Origin: Rhodospirillaceae bacterium
GTDB taxonomy: Bacteria > Pseudomonadota > Alphaproteobacteria > SP197
Length of the DNA: 64,000 nt
NCBI GenBank assembly: GCA_002722885.1
Contig: PBNE01000008.1
Location: 79,880-143,879 of the forward strand
Direction: 5' to 3'
The position numbers and the translations under genes are program-made. Under the pieces are notes generated by a model. It worked only from the letters and a program-made list of their open reading frames with translations, was not told the DNA's origin and searched no databases. The first letter of the stretch is position 1. The number at the start of each line of letters is the position of its first letter. Below are positions 44,851 to 54,829 of the stretch, piece after piece.

Positions 44851-45500
44851 CAGGATGCCGCGGCAGCAAGCCGCCCATCGTCGAGGCGCAGCACGGGATG
44901 AACGAAGCGTTGCGGCAGGTTGGTGTCATGGGTCGCGATGAACAGCGTCGTGCCCTGCTCGAACAGGTGCATCAGCCGCTCGGCCATGGCGTCGTCCAGA
45001 TTGCCCGTCGGCTCATCTGCCAGCAGCAGATCCGGCTGGCCGATCACCGAACGGGCCACGGCCACACGCTGCTTTTCACCGCCGGAAATATAGGGCGGTT
45101 GCACATCGATCTTGTCGCCGAGGCCGACCCACTCCAGAAGCTGCAGGACATGACCGCGAACCTGGGCCGTTTCAGCCCCTGCAACGCGAAGGGATAGGGC
45201 CACCTTGTCGAACCCCGTGAGATGGTCGAGCAGGTGATAATCCTGGAAAACCACGCCGATGCGGCGGCGCAGGTCGGGAAACACCGACCGCGGGGCGCTG
45301 TTGATGTCGTGGCCGAACATGGTCATCAGGCCACGGGTTGAGCGACGGGCGAGGTACAGCAAGCTCAACAGAGACGATTTTCCGGCACCACTGGGGCCCA
45401 CAAGGAAATGGTAGGAGCCCGGTGCCAAGGAAAGATCAATATCGTGAAGAACCTCCGGCCCACTCCTATAGCGCAACCCGACGTTTTCGAAGCGAACCAC
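44850..45500 (-). CDS. ftsE: Cell division ATP-binding protein FtsE
   Basis: The 216-residue ABC ATPase has Walker A VGPSGAGKSSLLSLL, Q-loop VVFQDYHLLDHLT, signature ISGGEKQRVAVARS and Walker B LLLADEPTGNLDD. It binds FtsX at the inner membrane and drives septal hydrolase activation by ATP hydrolysis. It is divergent from the zinc-ribbon protein gene, a common alphaproteobacterial layout. Confidence 0.96.
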   Translation of the reverse strand: MVRFENVGLRYRSGPEVLHDIDLSLAPGSYHFLVGPSGAGKSSLLSLLYLARRSTRGLMTMFGHDINSAPRSVFPDLRRRIGVVFQDYHLLDHLTGFDKVALSLRVAGAETAQVRGHVLQLLEWVGLGDKIDVQPPYISGGEKQRVAVARSVIGQPDLLLADEPTGNLDDAMAERLMHLFEQGTTLFIATHDTNLPQRFVHPVLRLDDGRLAAAAS

Positions 45501-45614
45501 GTCGCAATCTCCGCTTTCATGCCTGTTGCCGTCGTGACGGGCGTCCCTTGCCAGTCACACCAGCCCCGCCTATAGATCATAGCAGTAAGGGCGCGTGACG
45601 CCACGCGAAGGGAC

Positions 45615-46610
45615 ATGAATCTTACCTGTCCGTCATGTGGAACAAGGTTCCGTCTGCCCGATGGAGCCGTGGGCGACAAGGGGCGCAAGCTACGCTGCGC
45701 TTCGTGCAAACATGTCTGGTTCCAGGCGCCGGAGACACATGTTGTCTTGCCGCCGGACCCTGCCAGCACTCCATCCGAAACAACACCGCCTGCGCCCGAA
45801 CCTGCCGCCGAAGCCGAGCATCACGAGCCGGCCGCGCCGACGGCTGAAACTCACGAAGCTCCGCAACACGAGGTTGATGAAACCGCCCCCGAACCGGAGG
45901 TCCCTGCTGAGCGCTTCAGGCCGGTCCCTATAGACGAAGAACCGGAGCCGACGGAAAAGCCGGAGCCCGATGCGGCACCCATCCGGGCCATGCCCTATTC
46001 CGCGGCGTTGGCAGCCGAGGCCACGGTATCGCCGCAAGCCGAGGACGAACACAGCGAGGCAGACAGCAACGAAGCATCGCCCGACGAGACGGCTGAGCCC
46101 GCCTATGACATATCGCGTGTTGTAGCGCCCGACGCCGCACCCGACGAAAAGACAAAGCCCAAGAGCAGGGGCAGCGGTGGCAAGCTGTTCCTGATGCTGC
46201 TGATCCTGCTGGTCACCGCAGCACTGGCGGCCTACCACTGGCGCGCCGACATCATGCGCGTCGTCCCGACCACCGTGGACTACTACGAGCTGACCGGGCT
46301 TGTCGGACCACCAAGCCCCAGCGGCCTCGAAATCCGCGACGCCGGTTTCAGCGTGGAGATCGAAGACGGCCACTCGTTGATGGTGGTCAACGGAAGGCTG
46401 GTGAACACCAGCAGCGAATTCCAACGCCTGCCTGAGTTGCGGATCGAGATACTCGACGGCAGCAAAATGACGCTGCACGACTGGCGATTCAAGGCGACCG
46501 CCTCTGGCCTTGGCCCAGGCTACGAGACCTGGTTCCGAACGACCTATCCGGATCCGCCGCGCAGCACCGACGCGAACTATCTGATGGTGACCTTCGACGA
46601 TGTCCGCTAG
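45615..46610 (+). CDS. MJ0042 zinc-ribbon protein with DUF3426-like domain
   Basis: The 331-residue protein opens with a zinc ribbon (LTCPSCGTRFRLPDGAVG and LRCASCKHVWF, residues 3-37). It continues with a long Pro/Glu-rich linker (about 45-185), one membrane segment (KLFLMLLILLVTAALAAYHW) and a C-terminal beta domain (SLMVVNGRLVNTS, LRIEILDG) like DUF3426. Such proteins are predicted to sit in the inner membrane with the ribbon in the cytoplasm. Function is unknown. Its stop shares CTAG with the damaged GNAT gene. Confidence 0.9.
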   Translation: MNLTCPSCGTRFRLPDGAVGDKGRKLRCASCKHVWFQAPETHVVLPPDPASTPSETTPPAPEPAAEAEHHEPAAPTAETHEAPQHEVDETAPEPEVPAERFRPVPIDEEPEPTEKPEPDAAPIRAMPYSAALAAEATVSPQAEDEHSEADSNEASPDETAEPAYDISRVVAPDAAPDEKTKPKSRGSGGKLFLMLLILLVTAALAAYHWRADIMRVVPTTVDYYELTGLVGPPSPSGLEIRDAGFSVEIEDGHSLMVVNGRLVNTSSEFQRLPELRIEILDGSKMTLHDWRFKATASGLGPGYETWFRTTYPDPPRSTDANYLMVTFDDVR

Positions 46611-47112
46611 AGCGGACTTTCGACCACCGAAAGCTGCATCAGAACGCTGTCGAGCCAACGTTCGTGCTTGAATCCGACATTCCTCCGTGTCTCTACCTCC
46701 CGGAATCCCAGGGAACGGTGCAGGCCGATCGAGGCGTGATTGGCCGAATCACCGATGATTGCGACCATCTTGCGACGGCCTGCCAGACGGCACCGTGCGA
46801 TCAGCTCCGCCAGCATGGCCCTGCCTGCACCCTTCCCCATATGATCGGGATTAACGTAGACGGAATTCTCCACCGTCGCCCCGTAGGCCGGACGCGTGCG
46901 ATAGGGACCGGCATAGGATACCCCAACACGTCGCCTCGATCCACGGCAACAAACCATGGCAGGCCTGCCTCGACCACCAGCCGCCAGCGATCGCGCATAT
47001 CCGTTTCACCGGACAGTTCGAGTTCAAACGATTCAAGACCCCATCTGACGTGATGGCCATAGATCGGCGTGATGGCGGCGACATCGCTGTCTACGGCATC
47101 GCGAACCACCAC
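46607..47112 (-). pseudogene. GNAT acetyltransferase gene (phosphinothricin-type) with a frameshift
   Basis: From GTG 47112 the frame reads VVRDAVDSDVAAITPIYGHHV, SFELELSGETDMRDR and VAVDRGDVLGY, then fails. The next frame continues the same family sequence: SYAGPYRTRPAYGATVENSVY, GKGAGRAMLAELI, MVAIIGDSANHASIGLHRSLGF, to TAG at 46607-46609. A single missing base near 46918 joins the two halves into about 168 residues, as in Pat/Bar-like acetyltransferases. The second half holds the acetyl-CoA loop. An ATG at 47119 is out of frame by one extra base, which may be a second lesion. Confidence 0.8.
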
Positions 47113-47131
47113 CGGTCATAAACTCCGTGAG

Positions 47132-49555
47132 CTAGAAACGGCGCAATAGTCGCTGCAGATACTCCTGTTCCTGCAGCGGACGGTGTTGCTCACCGGCGCG
47201 CTTGTAGAGTTCATCAAGAATCTCCCGTGCACGGATTATCGCACCCTGATCCGGCAGGGTGATGTCGGAGGTGTTCGAATCCCCGTCGCCGCCCATGTTG
47301 CGCCCCATGGGATCGCGCGGCGCGGCAAAGAAGTTCTGGCCGTCGCCTGTGGCATCCTCACCGGCCTGCTCCATCATCTGTTCCATAAGGCCATCGGCCC
47401 CCGAACGCAGGTACTCAAGCGTTTCGGTCTGATGGTCGACCGCCTGGCCCGGCCGATCGGCGTCGAGCTGGCGCACGGCGCGACCCATCGACCGATCAGC
47501 GCGTGAAAACTCGCGTGAACTTTCAAAACCGAACTCGTCCATGCGGCTCATCAGGTTCTGCAGAACGCCCTGCAGCTGAACCTGTGTGGCGGACTGGTCT
47601 TCGGTCTCAAACTCGCCGTTCTCGCTCTCCCGCAGCATGCCGAAGGTCTCATCGAGCAGCTCCTGCTGTTCGCTCATGAGCTGACGGATTGTGTGGATCA
47701 CCTCCGCAGCCTGGGCCGAGATGTTACCGGTGAGGTCTGACAGGTTGCCGACCGAGATGTTCTCCATGATCTCCTCAAGCCGGGTCAGCAGGGTCTGCGC
47801 CTGATCATGCGAACCCGTGCGCACCAGTTCTCGAATCTGCTCGACCAGATCAGTCAGCTCCCGGCTGCCCACCGCCTTCAATGCATCGGTGGGATCAAAC
47901 AGATCACCGGGATCGGTGCGCAAGCGGTTCGACAACGCCCGCATGTAGTCGTCCATGGCCAGACGCAGTTCTTCAAGCAAGCGTTCGATCTCCTGCTCGG
48001 ATGCGCCTTCGGTCAAGGCCCCGAGTAACTGATCCTGCAGGTCACGGACACGCTGCTCGGCAAACGCCAACGGCCCTTCCTCGATGGCCAGCGCGGTATC
48101 CCACATCAGTTCGATCACCGACTGACGCGCAACCTCGGGCTCATCTTCGGCGTAGAACAAACGCTTAGACCCGGCAACCAGAGCCAGATGCACGCTGGCG
48201 TCATCCAGATAGGCATCCGGGGTCAGGGTCAGCCCTTCCAGCATGTTGGCCGTGAGCTCGGCGAAGTTCGGGTTCATCACCAGAAGCTTGCGCTGGTCGT
48301 TGATCTGGCGTGCCACCGGATGCATGAAGAACCGCTCCGGCATCTTGAAAAAATACTCCTGGCTCAGCGTTTCCTGTCCGGTCACGTCGGTGGCGCTGAG
48401 AACCAGTGAGACATCCATGCCGGCCCAGGGGTGAGACATGAAGTTGTAGAAAGCCGGCGCCTGCATGTCGGCGATCCCGACCTGGGCCAGCGGAACGGAA
48501 ATCTCCAGGGCCTCGGTATCGTCTGTTCCCTCTCCCGTGCGGCGAATCGTGCCGTGAATGGCGCTGAGGCCGTAATCGTCACGGGCCAGAACGTCGAGCC
48601 GCAGGCTGGTGCGCAGGGTCTCGGTCGGCTCGGCGGTCAGCGTGACCATCGGCGCTTCGTCCTGAATCACGTCGATCGGCCAGGCGGCGATCTGGTTGCC
48701 CGCCTGATCGACGGAAAACTGGCTGCCACCATCGAAGACATGAACGATCTGATAACTACCAAGACCGGCCGGCTCGAAGACCACGATTTCTTCGTCGATG
48801 CTCAAGGTCGGCGCTTCATCGCCGCCACGAACCTGGGCGACCAGTTCACTGCCGGCAGGAATGGCAATCGGTTCACCCTCGGGACCCTGATCCAGGGCAT
48901 CGAGCCAAAGCGGTGGAATGCCGGTGTATGCGGGCGGGGTGATCCACAACGTCAGTTCGCCGGCTTCTCCGCGAGCCGCGACCGATGAAAAGTCCGGTGC
49001 GAACAGAGCCGCGACATGAGCATCGGCCCGCGACCAGCCCGCGATCAGGCCCAGTGCAAAGACCATGATGGCGACCGAGCGCAGAGCCAGACGATCAGTC
49101 GAGGACACGTGGGATTGGGGCCGGCCGACACGGATGGCACGAATGCGTTCCGCCATGCGCGTGCGGTGAGCCTCGAACAGTGCCTGACTCTGGGGATCGC
49201 GCATGTCACCCGCAAACTCATCCTCAATAGCGAGGAGTGGACGGTGATCAAATCCGCTCTTGCTCTCCAGCCGGCGCAGGGCGGCGTCCTCATCGGGCCA
49301 GGTGACGCCGCGCAGATCACGCCAAAACGCCAAGGGGACCGCAAAGGCGAAAACCGCCAGGGTGAACACATGAAGAACACCGGGAAGCCATGACCACAAG
49401 CCCATCAGAACCAGGCCAGTAAACACCAGGAGCAGCGAGACACCACGCCAGGTCCGCTTCAGCAGGTCTTCGGCAAAGATGGCGGCCTTGGCCAGCATCA
49501 GCCTGCGCGACACGGCTGCCGGCCGGCGTTTGATGCGGTTGATGGATGGCGCCAT
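47132..49555 (-). CDS. TIGR02302/DUF4175-family membrane protein
   Basis: The 807-residue protein starts at the ATG at 49555 (AGGAG 8 nt upstream). It has two or three N-terminal membrane segments (LLLVFTGLVLMGLW, VFTLAVFAFAVPL, and SVAIMVFALGLIAG near residue 160), a middle beta-rich region with ITPPAYTGIPPLWL, and a long C-terminal helical/coiled part rich in Gln and Glu. The family is alphaproteobacterial, usually next to lysA as here, and has no assigned function; an envelope-stress or export role is speculation. Confidence 0.9.
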   Translation of the reverse strand: MAPSINRIKRRPAAVSRRLMLAKAAIFAEDLLKRTWRGVSLLLVFTGLVLMGLWSWLPGVLHVFTLAVFAFAVPLAFWRDLRGVTWPDEDAALRRLESKSGFDHRPLLAIEDEFAGDMRDPQSQALFEAHRTRMAERIRAIRVGRPQSHVSSTDRLALRSVAIMVFALGLIAGWSRADAHVAALFAPDFSSVAARGEAGELTLWITPPAYTGIPPLWLDALDQGPEGEPIAIPAGSELVAQVRGGDEAPTLSIDEEIVVFEPAGLGSYQIVHVFDGGSQFSVDQAGNQIAAWPIDVIQDEAPMVTLTAEPTETLRTSLRLDVLARDDYGLSAIHGTIRRTGEGTDDTEALEISVPLAQVGIADMQAPAFYNFMSHPWAGMDVSLVLSATDVTGQETLSQEYFFKMPERFFMHPVARQINDQRKLLVMNPNFAELTANMLEGLTLTPDAYLDDASVHLALVAGSKRLFYAEDEPEVARQSVIELMWDTALAIEEGPLAFAEQRVRDLQDQLLGALTEGASEQEIERLLEELRLAMDDYMRALSNRLRTDPGDLFDPTDALKAVGSRELTDLVEQIRELVRTGSHDQAQTLLTRLEEIMENISVGNLSDLTGNISAQAAEVIHTIRQLMSEQQELLDETFGMLRESENGEFETEDQSATQVQLQGVLQNLMSRMDEFGFESSREFSRADRSMGRAVRQLDADRPGQAVDHQTETLEYLRSGADGLMEQMMEQAGEDATGDGQNFFAAPRDPMGRNMGGDGDSNTSDITLPDQGAIIRAREILDELYKRAGEQHRPLQEQEYLQRLLRRF

Positions 49556-49594
49556 GGCAGGGCTCCTTGAACCCGGCTAGGTTTGACCGGACTG

Positions 49595-50869
49595 TTATGC
49601 AGCGTCGGCGTCGGAACTCCAGTTCGGGAGGGAGTCCAGTGCCATCGCTTCGTCGTAGCTGGGCCGACGGCGTACCACGGTGAACGCATCACCCCGGACA
49701 AGCAACTCCGGAACCAACAGACGCCCATTGTAGCCCGAGGACATCACAGCGCCATAGGCGCCGGCGTGACCTATGGTCACAAGATCGCCAGCCTGAAGGA
49801 GCGGCAACTGGGCATCAACAGCCAGAATATCGCCCGATTCGCAAACCGGGCCGGCCACCGTGGTGGGTTCCAAAGCATCATCGCTGCGGTTCACCGGCCA
49901 AACCGGATGATGGGCATCATAGAGCGTGGGCCGGATGAGATCGTTCATGGCCGCATCGACAATCGCGAAGCGACGGTCACCAGCCTGCTTTATGGCGTTG
50001 ACTCGCGTGACCAGAACACCCGCCCCGGCCACGAGCCAACGCCCCGGTTCAATCATGAGCTGGGCACCGGACCGTCGTGCGACATCATCAAGCAGACGCG
50101 CATACTCGCTCAGAGGAAGTTCCTGTTCGTCTTCATGGTAGGCAACGCCGAGGCCACCACCGAGATCAAGACGGCTGACCTCATGGCCCTCGGCCCGCAT
50201 GGCCTCGGTCAAGGTGATCAACCGGTCATTGGCCGCGGCGAAAGCCGACACGTCCTTGATCTGCGAGCCTATGTGCACCGCAAACCCGATCGGGACCACG
50301 TGGTCCAGCGCGGTGGCTTTGCGGAACAGCGCCTGTGCCTCATCAACTGCCAGACCGAACTTGTCGGTCTTGCGTCCGGTCGAGATTTTCTCGTGCCCAC
50401 CAGCGGCAACATCGGGATTGATGCGGAAGACGACATGGATTTCGCGCGACTGGGCTGCGGCGATCTCACCAATGCGGTCGAGTTCGATGGCGGTTTCGAT
50501 GTTGATCTGGTGGATTCCGGCGCTGATGGCAAAGCCGAGTTCGTCAACCGTCTTGCCGACGCCGGAGAACACGATCCGGTCCGCAGGCACTCCAGCCGCC
50601 AGCGCACGGCGGATTTCCCCCTCCGAGACCACATCCGCTCCCAGGCCGAGCCGGCCGAGGAGTTCGATCACGGCAAGATTGCTGTTGGCTTTCACCGCAT
50701 AGGCGATCCCGGTGCTGCTGGAGCCAACGGCATCCAGAAGCAGGCGGGCGCGGTGCTCGAGCGCCGAAGCGCTGTAGCAGTAGAACGGAGTCCCGACCTC
50801 GTCCGAAAGACGGACCAGACAGACATCTTCGGCGTGAAGCCGGCCCTCGCGATAATCAAAGGCGATCAA
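49595..50869 (-). CDS. lysA: Diaminopimelate decarboxylase
   Basis: LysA decarboxylates meso-diaminopimelate to lysine with PLP. The 424-residue protein has the PLP lysine in AYAVKANSN, RINPDVAAGGHEKISTG, FGLAV, HIGSQI, LDLGGGLG and EPGRWLV, plus the active-site Cys in GPVCESGD. The only in-frame start is TTG 50869; its first bases overlap the lptM stop as TTGA and GAGGGGG lies upstream, so the unusual start is credible through translational coupling. Confidence 0.95.
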   Translation of the reverse strand: MIAFDYREGRLHAEDVCLVRLSDEVGTPFYCYSASALEHRARLLLDAVGSSSTGIAYAVKANSNLAVIELLGRLGLGADVVSEGEIRRALAAGVPADRIVFSGVGKTVDELGFAISAGIHQINIETAIELDRIGEIAAAQSREIHVVFRINPDVAAGGHEKISTGRKTDKFGLAVDEAQALFRKATALDHVVPIGFAVHIGSQIKDVSAFAAANDRLITLTEAMRAEGHEVSRLDLGGGLGVAYHEDEQELPLSEYARLLDDVARRSGAQLMIEPGRWLVAGAGVLVTRVNAIKQAGDRRFAIVDAAMNDLIRPTLYDAHHPVWPVNRSDDALEPTTVAGPVCESGDILAVDAQLPLLQAGDLVTIGHAGAYGAVMSSGYNGRLLVPELLVRGDAFTVVRRRPSYDEAMALDSLPNWSSDADAA

Positions 50870-50988
50870 TAGTTTCGCGCCCCCTCTTCATCGTCCCCAT
50901 CGTCGCCCGGAGGCTTGAGAGGACCCTTTCGGCCACAGGCCGACAGGGCGGCGGCCAGCGCCAGCATCACTAAAACACGACGGGTCAT
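50866..50988 (-). CDS. lptM: Small LptM/YifL-type lipoprotein
   Basis: The 40-residue product begins [22 protein letters not shown]: a lipoprotein signal peptide with lipobox LSAC, lipidated Cys18, then the family phrase [10 protein letters not shown] and an acidic tail. LptM is an outer-membrane lipoprotein linked to LPS transport (LptD assembly) in E. coli. Its place between argH and lysA is the normal one in proteobacteria. It overlaps argH (ATGA) and lysA (TTGA) by 4 bp each. Confidence 0.9.
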   Translation of the reverse strand: MTRRVLVMLALAAALSACGRKGPLKPPGDDGDDEEGARNY

Positions 50989-52394
50989 GTCAGATACCTC
51001 CTGCGGGCCTCGGCGGCAGCGGCTACAACACGTTCGGGCGCCGTCCCGCCAAGGCTGGTACGGCTGGCGACGGACGCATCGACGGTCAGGACATCATAGA
51101 CCGTGGCGTCGATGCGCGCCTCGACCGCCTTCATGGTCTCGAGTGGCAGCTCAGCCAGATCGCAATCGGCCTCTTCGGCCGTCTTCACGAGCGCACCGGT
51201 CACATGATGCGCCTCGCGGAACGGCATGCCGTGGGTCCGGACCAGCCAGTCCGCTAGGTCGGTTGCCGTCAGGAAACCATCGGCCATGGCCCGGCGCATG
51301 GCATCGGCATCGACGGTGAGACCGGCGATCATCGCGGTCGTGGCCGGGATGGTCAGCATCAGCGTCTCGGCAGCGTCGAACATGGGCTCCTTGTCTTCCT
51401 GCATATCCTTGCCATAGGTCATCGGCAGGCCCTTGAGCATGGTCAGCAGCGAAACAAATGCGCCGACGACACGGCCCGACTTGCCCCGGACCAGTTCGGC
51501 AGCATCGGCGTTACGCTTCTGCGGCATGATCGATGAGCCGGTTGTGAGGCCATCGGGCAGCCGAACGAAGTTCCAGGCCGGGCTGGTCCACAGAACCAGT
51601 TCCTCGGCCAGCCGCGACAGGTGCATGCCGATCACCGAGCCCGCCGCCAGGAACTCCAAGCAGAAGTCGCGGTCCGACACGGCATCCATGGAGTTGGCCG
51701 CCGGACGATCAAAGTCTAGAGCCTGCGCGGTCATCTCCCGGTCGATCGGGAAGGATGTCCCGGCCAGGGCGGCAGCACCCAAAGGTGACTGGTTCATACG
51801 TGCCCGGGCATCGACCAGACGGCCACGATCGCGCCCGAACATTTCCACATAAGCCAGCAGATGATGGCCAAAGGTCACAGGCTGCGCCGGCTGCAAATGG
51901 GTAAAGCCAGGCATCACCACATCGGCATGGGTTTCCGCCTGATTTATCAGGGCCGCCTGGAGATCACACAGTCCCGCTTCGACCGCATCGAGCGCGTCAC
52001 GCAGCCAAAGGCGCATGTCGGTGGCAACCTGGTCGTTGCGCGAGCGGCCTGTGTGAAGGCGCCCGGCCGGCTCACCGATCATGTCCTTCAGGCGGGCTTC
52101 GACGTTCATGTGTACGTCTTCCAGCCCGGGATCAAAGGTGAAGGCGCCGGAGCGGATCTCGTCGGCGATCCGGTCGAGGCCGCCCTGGATCGCGGCCTCG
52201 TCCTCTGCGCTGATGATCCCCTGGGCCGCCAGCATCGCGGCATGGGCCTTTGAGCCCCGGATATCATGGAGTGCGAGCCTGTGGTCGAAGACCACGGACG
52301 CGTTGATGCGTTCCATGATCTCCAGCGGGCCTTCCGCGAAACGCCCGCCCCACAGCGGGTTGGCGGCGCTTTTGCTGTCGTTCGATGATGTCAT
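50985..52394 (-). CDS. argH: Argininosuccinate lyase
   Basis: ArgH splits argininosuccinate to arginine and fumarate. The 469-residue protein from the ATG at 52394 has the fumarase-superfamily signatures [31 protein letters not shown] and the loop [12 protein letters not shown] with its catalytic Ser. Length is normal. It overlaps lptM and lies at the head of the argH-lptM-lysA run on the minus strand. Confidence 0.97.
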   Translation of the reverse strand: MTSSNDSKSAANPLWGGRFAEGPLEIMERINASVVFDHRLALHDIRGSKAHAAMLAAQGIISAEDEAAIQGGLDRIADEIRSGAFTFDPGLEDVHMNVEARLKDMIGEPAGRLHTGRSRNDQVATDMRLWLRDALDAVEAGLCDLQAALINQAETHADVVMPGFTHLQPAQPVTFGHHLLAYVEMFGRDRGRLVDARARMNQSPLGAAALAGTSFPIDREMTAQALDFDRPAANSMDAVSDRDFCLEFLAAGSVIGMHLSRLAEELVLWTSPAWNFVRLPDGLTTGSSIMPQKRNADAAELVRGKSGRVVGAFVSLLTMLKGLPMTYGKDMQEDKEPMFDAAETLMLTIPATTAMIAGLTVDADAMRRAMADGFLTATDLADWLVRTHGMPFREAHHVTGALVKTAEEADCDLAELPLETMKAVEARIDATVYDVLTVDASVASRTSLGGTAPERVVAAAAEARRRYLT

Positions 52395-52504
52395 AGCGCG
52401 CGGCTTAGAACAGGTTGCGCCCGGATGGAAGTCATTCGAGGCCGCGACAAGATCCAACAAGAGCGCTAAAGAGAGACTTTCCCGCCCGAATTAACGGTCT
52501 CACG

Positions 52505-53746
52505 GTGACAACAGACAGCCAGAACAGCGTCCCGCAGGGCCTGCTTTTCGTGTTCGGACGCGTCTTCGTGCCCTTCGCGCTGGGCTACTTCCTGTCTTAC
52601 ATGTACCGCACGGTCAACGCCGTCCTGGGGCCGATCCTGGGCACGGAACTGGGCATCGACGCGGTGGCGATCGGCCTGCTGACCGGCGCCTACTTCTTTG
52701 CTTTTGCCGCTGTCCAGATTCCTCTCGGCATGGCGCTCGACAAGTTCGGCCCGCGCAGAACGCAGACCGTTCTACTTGCCGTCGCGGCGGCAGGAGCGTT
52801 TCTGTTCAGCCAGGGTGACAGCACGCTGGAGCTGGCCATGGCCCGCGCCCTGATCGGCGTAGGTGTGTCCGGCTGCCTGCTGGCCTCGTTCAAAATCTTC
52901 GCCCTTTGGATGCCCAAGCAGAAGCTCCCGCTGGTCAACGGCCTGCTGCTGGCCTGCGGCGGCGCAGGCGTGATGGCCTCATCGTCGCCAGTGCAGGCGG
53001 CGGTCGAGCTGATGGGCTGGCGTCATCTCTTTCACATCATCGCCCTGGCGACTCTTGTCGTGGCAGTGATCATCTTTGTTATCGTGCCGGAACGCCGCGC
53101 CACCGGCGAACCGAACAACCTGGCGGATCAGATCCGTGGTCTCACCGAGATTTTCCGCTCGCGCATCTTCTGGTCGGTCGCGCCGCTGGTGATGACGGCA
53201 CAGGCCGCGTGGATGTCGACCCAGGCGCTGTGGTTCGGGCCATGGCTCCGCGACATGGCCGGGCTCGACGCCGATGCGGCTGCCACGACCCTCTTCATCG
53301 GCGGCATCGGTATGGTGCTGGGTTACGCATCATTGGGATGGCTGACAGAACGATTGAGCCGCATCGGGATTTCCGTCGGCCTTGTCGCCGGGATCGCCAC
53401 AGCCATCTTCATCGGGGTTCAACTGTTACTGGCGTTCAACGCAGCTCTGCCAGCCTGGGTTCTGACAGCGGCCTTTGCCTATACCGGGGGCGCACCAACA
53501 ATCTTCTATGCCAGTCTGACCCAGAAATTCCCTGTGGCCATGGCCGGACGTGTCAACACATCCCTGGCGCTCTTCACCTTCAGCCTTGCCGGGCTGTTGC
53601 AACTGGCCATGGGCGCCATGCTGGACTTCTTCCCGGCCACGGCCGGAGGATACACCGAAACCGGCTATCTCATCGCCTTCGGTGGCTGGGCCACGTTTCA
53701 GATTATCTGTTTCGGCTGGTTTCTGCTGGCTCGACGACAGACCTGA
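52505..53746 (+). CDS. MFS transporter
   Basis: The 413-residue protein from GTG 52505 has twelve predicted membrane segments. It carries GYFLSYMYRTVNAVL in helix 1, LGMALDKFGPRRTQTVL (MFS motif A between helices 2 and 3) and a symmetrical second half with GWLTERLSRIG. It is divergent from argH and convergent with the ornithine cyclodeaminase-family gene, with no gap between stops. The substrate is unknown. Confidence 0.92.
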   Translation: MTTDSQNSVPQGLLFVFGRVFVPFALGYFLSYMYRTVNAVLGPILGTELGIDAVAIGLLTGAYFFAFAAVQIPLGMALDKFGPRRTQTVLLAVAAAGAFLFSQGDSTLELAMARALIGVGVSGCLLASFKIFALWMPKQKLPLVNGLLLACGGAGVMASSSPVQAAVELMGWRHLFHIIALATLVVAVIIFVIVPERRATGEPNNLADQIRGLTEIFRSRIFWSVAPLVMTAQAAWMSTQALWFGPWLRDMAGLDADAAATTLFIGGIGMVLGYASLGWLTERLSRIGISVGLVAGIATAIFIGVQLLLAFNAALPAWVLTAAFAYTGGAPTIFYASLTQKFPVAMAGRVNTSLALFTFSLAGLLQLAMGAMLDFFPATAGGYTETGYLIAFGGWATFQIICFGWFLLARRQT

Positions 53747-54712
53747 TCAGCGGTCCAGCCGTTGACCGACACCCTGCTCGACCGCCTTGGTGTAGCAGAG
53801 CGCGGCAAGGGCAAGATCGCCCATGGCCAGTCCACGAAACGCGAAGACAGTCCGCTCCTCATCGTTCAGGCGGTCGGGTTGTGCTCCCGTGGCAAGATCG
53901 GTGAGGTCACCGGTGATCAAGTTCTGCGGCACCATAGGGTCGGCCATTGAACGTTCCTGCTCGGCATCGTCGATGAAGATACGATCCATACGCGCGATAC
54001 TGTCGGCATGCCACGGGCGCGTCAGATCGGTCATGGCGGTAAAGCTGCCAGACGACATCAGGTCGGCACTGACAAAGGACTCCTTAAGTGTGGTATGCGG
54101 CACTGACGAGACGATCAGGTCGGCACCACGAATGGCGTCTTCAGGTTCAGTGCAGCCTTCGGCCTCCAGTCCCATCTCGCGCGCCAACGCCACCAGCTTG
54201 TCACGGTTCGCCGCACCACGGCCAAGGGCGCGAATGCGCTTGAGTGGGAAAATCTGGCTGAACGCCTCGAGATGGCAGCGGGCCTGCAGGCCACACCCGA
54301 GGAACGCCAGCGTCTCGGCATCCTTGCGCCCCAGGTGATGCGCCGCCGTTGCCGACAGGCCGGCCGTACGCACACCGGTGATCCAGTCCGCATCCATGAT
54401 GCCCAGAGGCAGACCGCTTTCGCTGTCGAACACGGTGATCAGGGCGCCGATGGTTTCCAGACCCTGCTGCGGATTGGCAGGATTCATGCCGAGGGATTTC
54501 ACCGCCATCAGGGGCGGCTCGCTGGCCGTGGCCAGCATTGACATGTGGAGCTTTGCGTCACCGGGAAGAATCTGGGCTTTGGGTGTGTTCCAGGCCCGAC
54601 CCTCTGCCCCCTGGCTTAACAGGCTCTCGATCATGCCGATGATGTTGGCCGTCGTGATACCCAGCGAACGAACATCCTGGCGGCGCAGGTAGAGAAGGCT
54701 CTCGTCGGTCAT
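53747..54712 (-). CDS. Ornithine cyclodeaminase/mu-crystallin-family protein
   Basis: The 321-residue NAD(P)-binding protein has KAQILPGDAKLHMSML, the Lys in MAVKSLG, ITGVRTAGLSATAAHHL and the Rossmann motif LAFLGCGLQARCHLEAF, followed by DLIVSSVPHTTL. Members include ornithine cyclodeaminases, ketimine reductases and alanine dehydrogenases, so the substrate is open. It is divergent from the patatin gene. Confidence 0.92.
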   Translation of the reverse strand: MTDESLLYLRRQDVRSLGITTANIIGMIESLLSQGAEGRAWNTPKAQILPGDAKLHMSMLATASEPPLMAVKSLGMNPANPQQGLETIGALITVFDSESGLPLGIMDADWITGVRTAGLSATAAHHLGRKDAETLAFLGCGLQARCHLEAFSQIFPLKRIRALGRGAANRDKLVALAREMGLEAEGCTEPEDAIRGADLIVSSVPHTTLKESFVSADLMSSGSFTAMTDLTRPWHADSIARMDRIFIDDAEQERSMADPMVPQNLITGDLTDLATGAQPDRLNDEERTVFAFRGLAMGDLALAALCYTKAVEQGVGQRLDR

Positions 54713-54829
54713 GGTGTGATCCCGTGCTTTGCGTGGCGATTCTGGTATCGGTCCCTTGTGGCAGGCACACTATCGCCAGACAACAATGTTGTCGTTCCGT
54801 CGTTGCCAACCGAGGAGAAAGGCCCTTTC

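Noticed and set aside
54740-54790. Sigma-54 promoter before the patatin gene
   Set aside because: A TGGCA-like -24 half is present but there is no TTGC at the -12 spacing.
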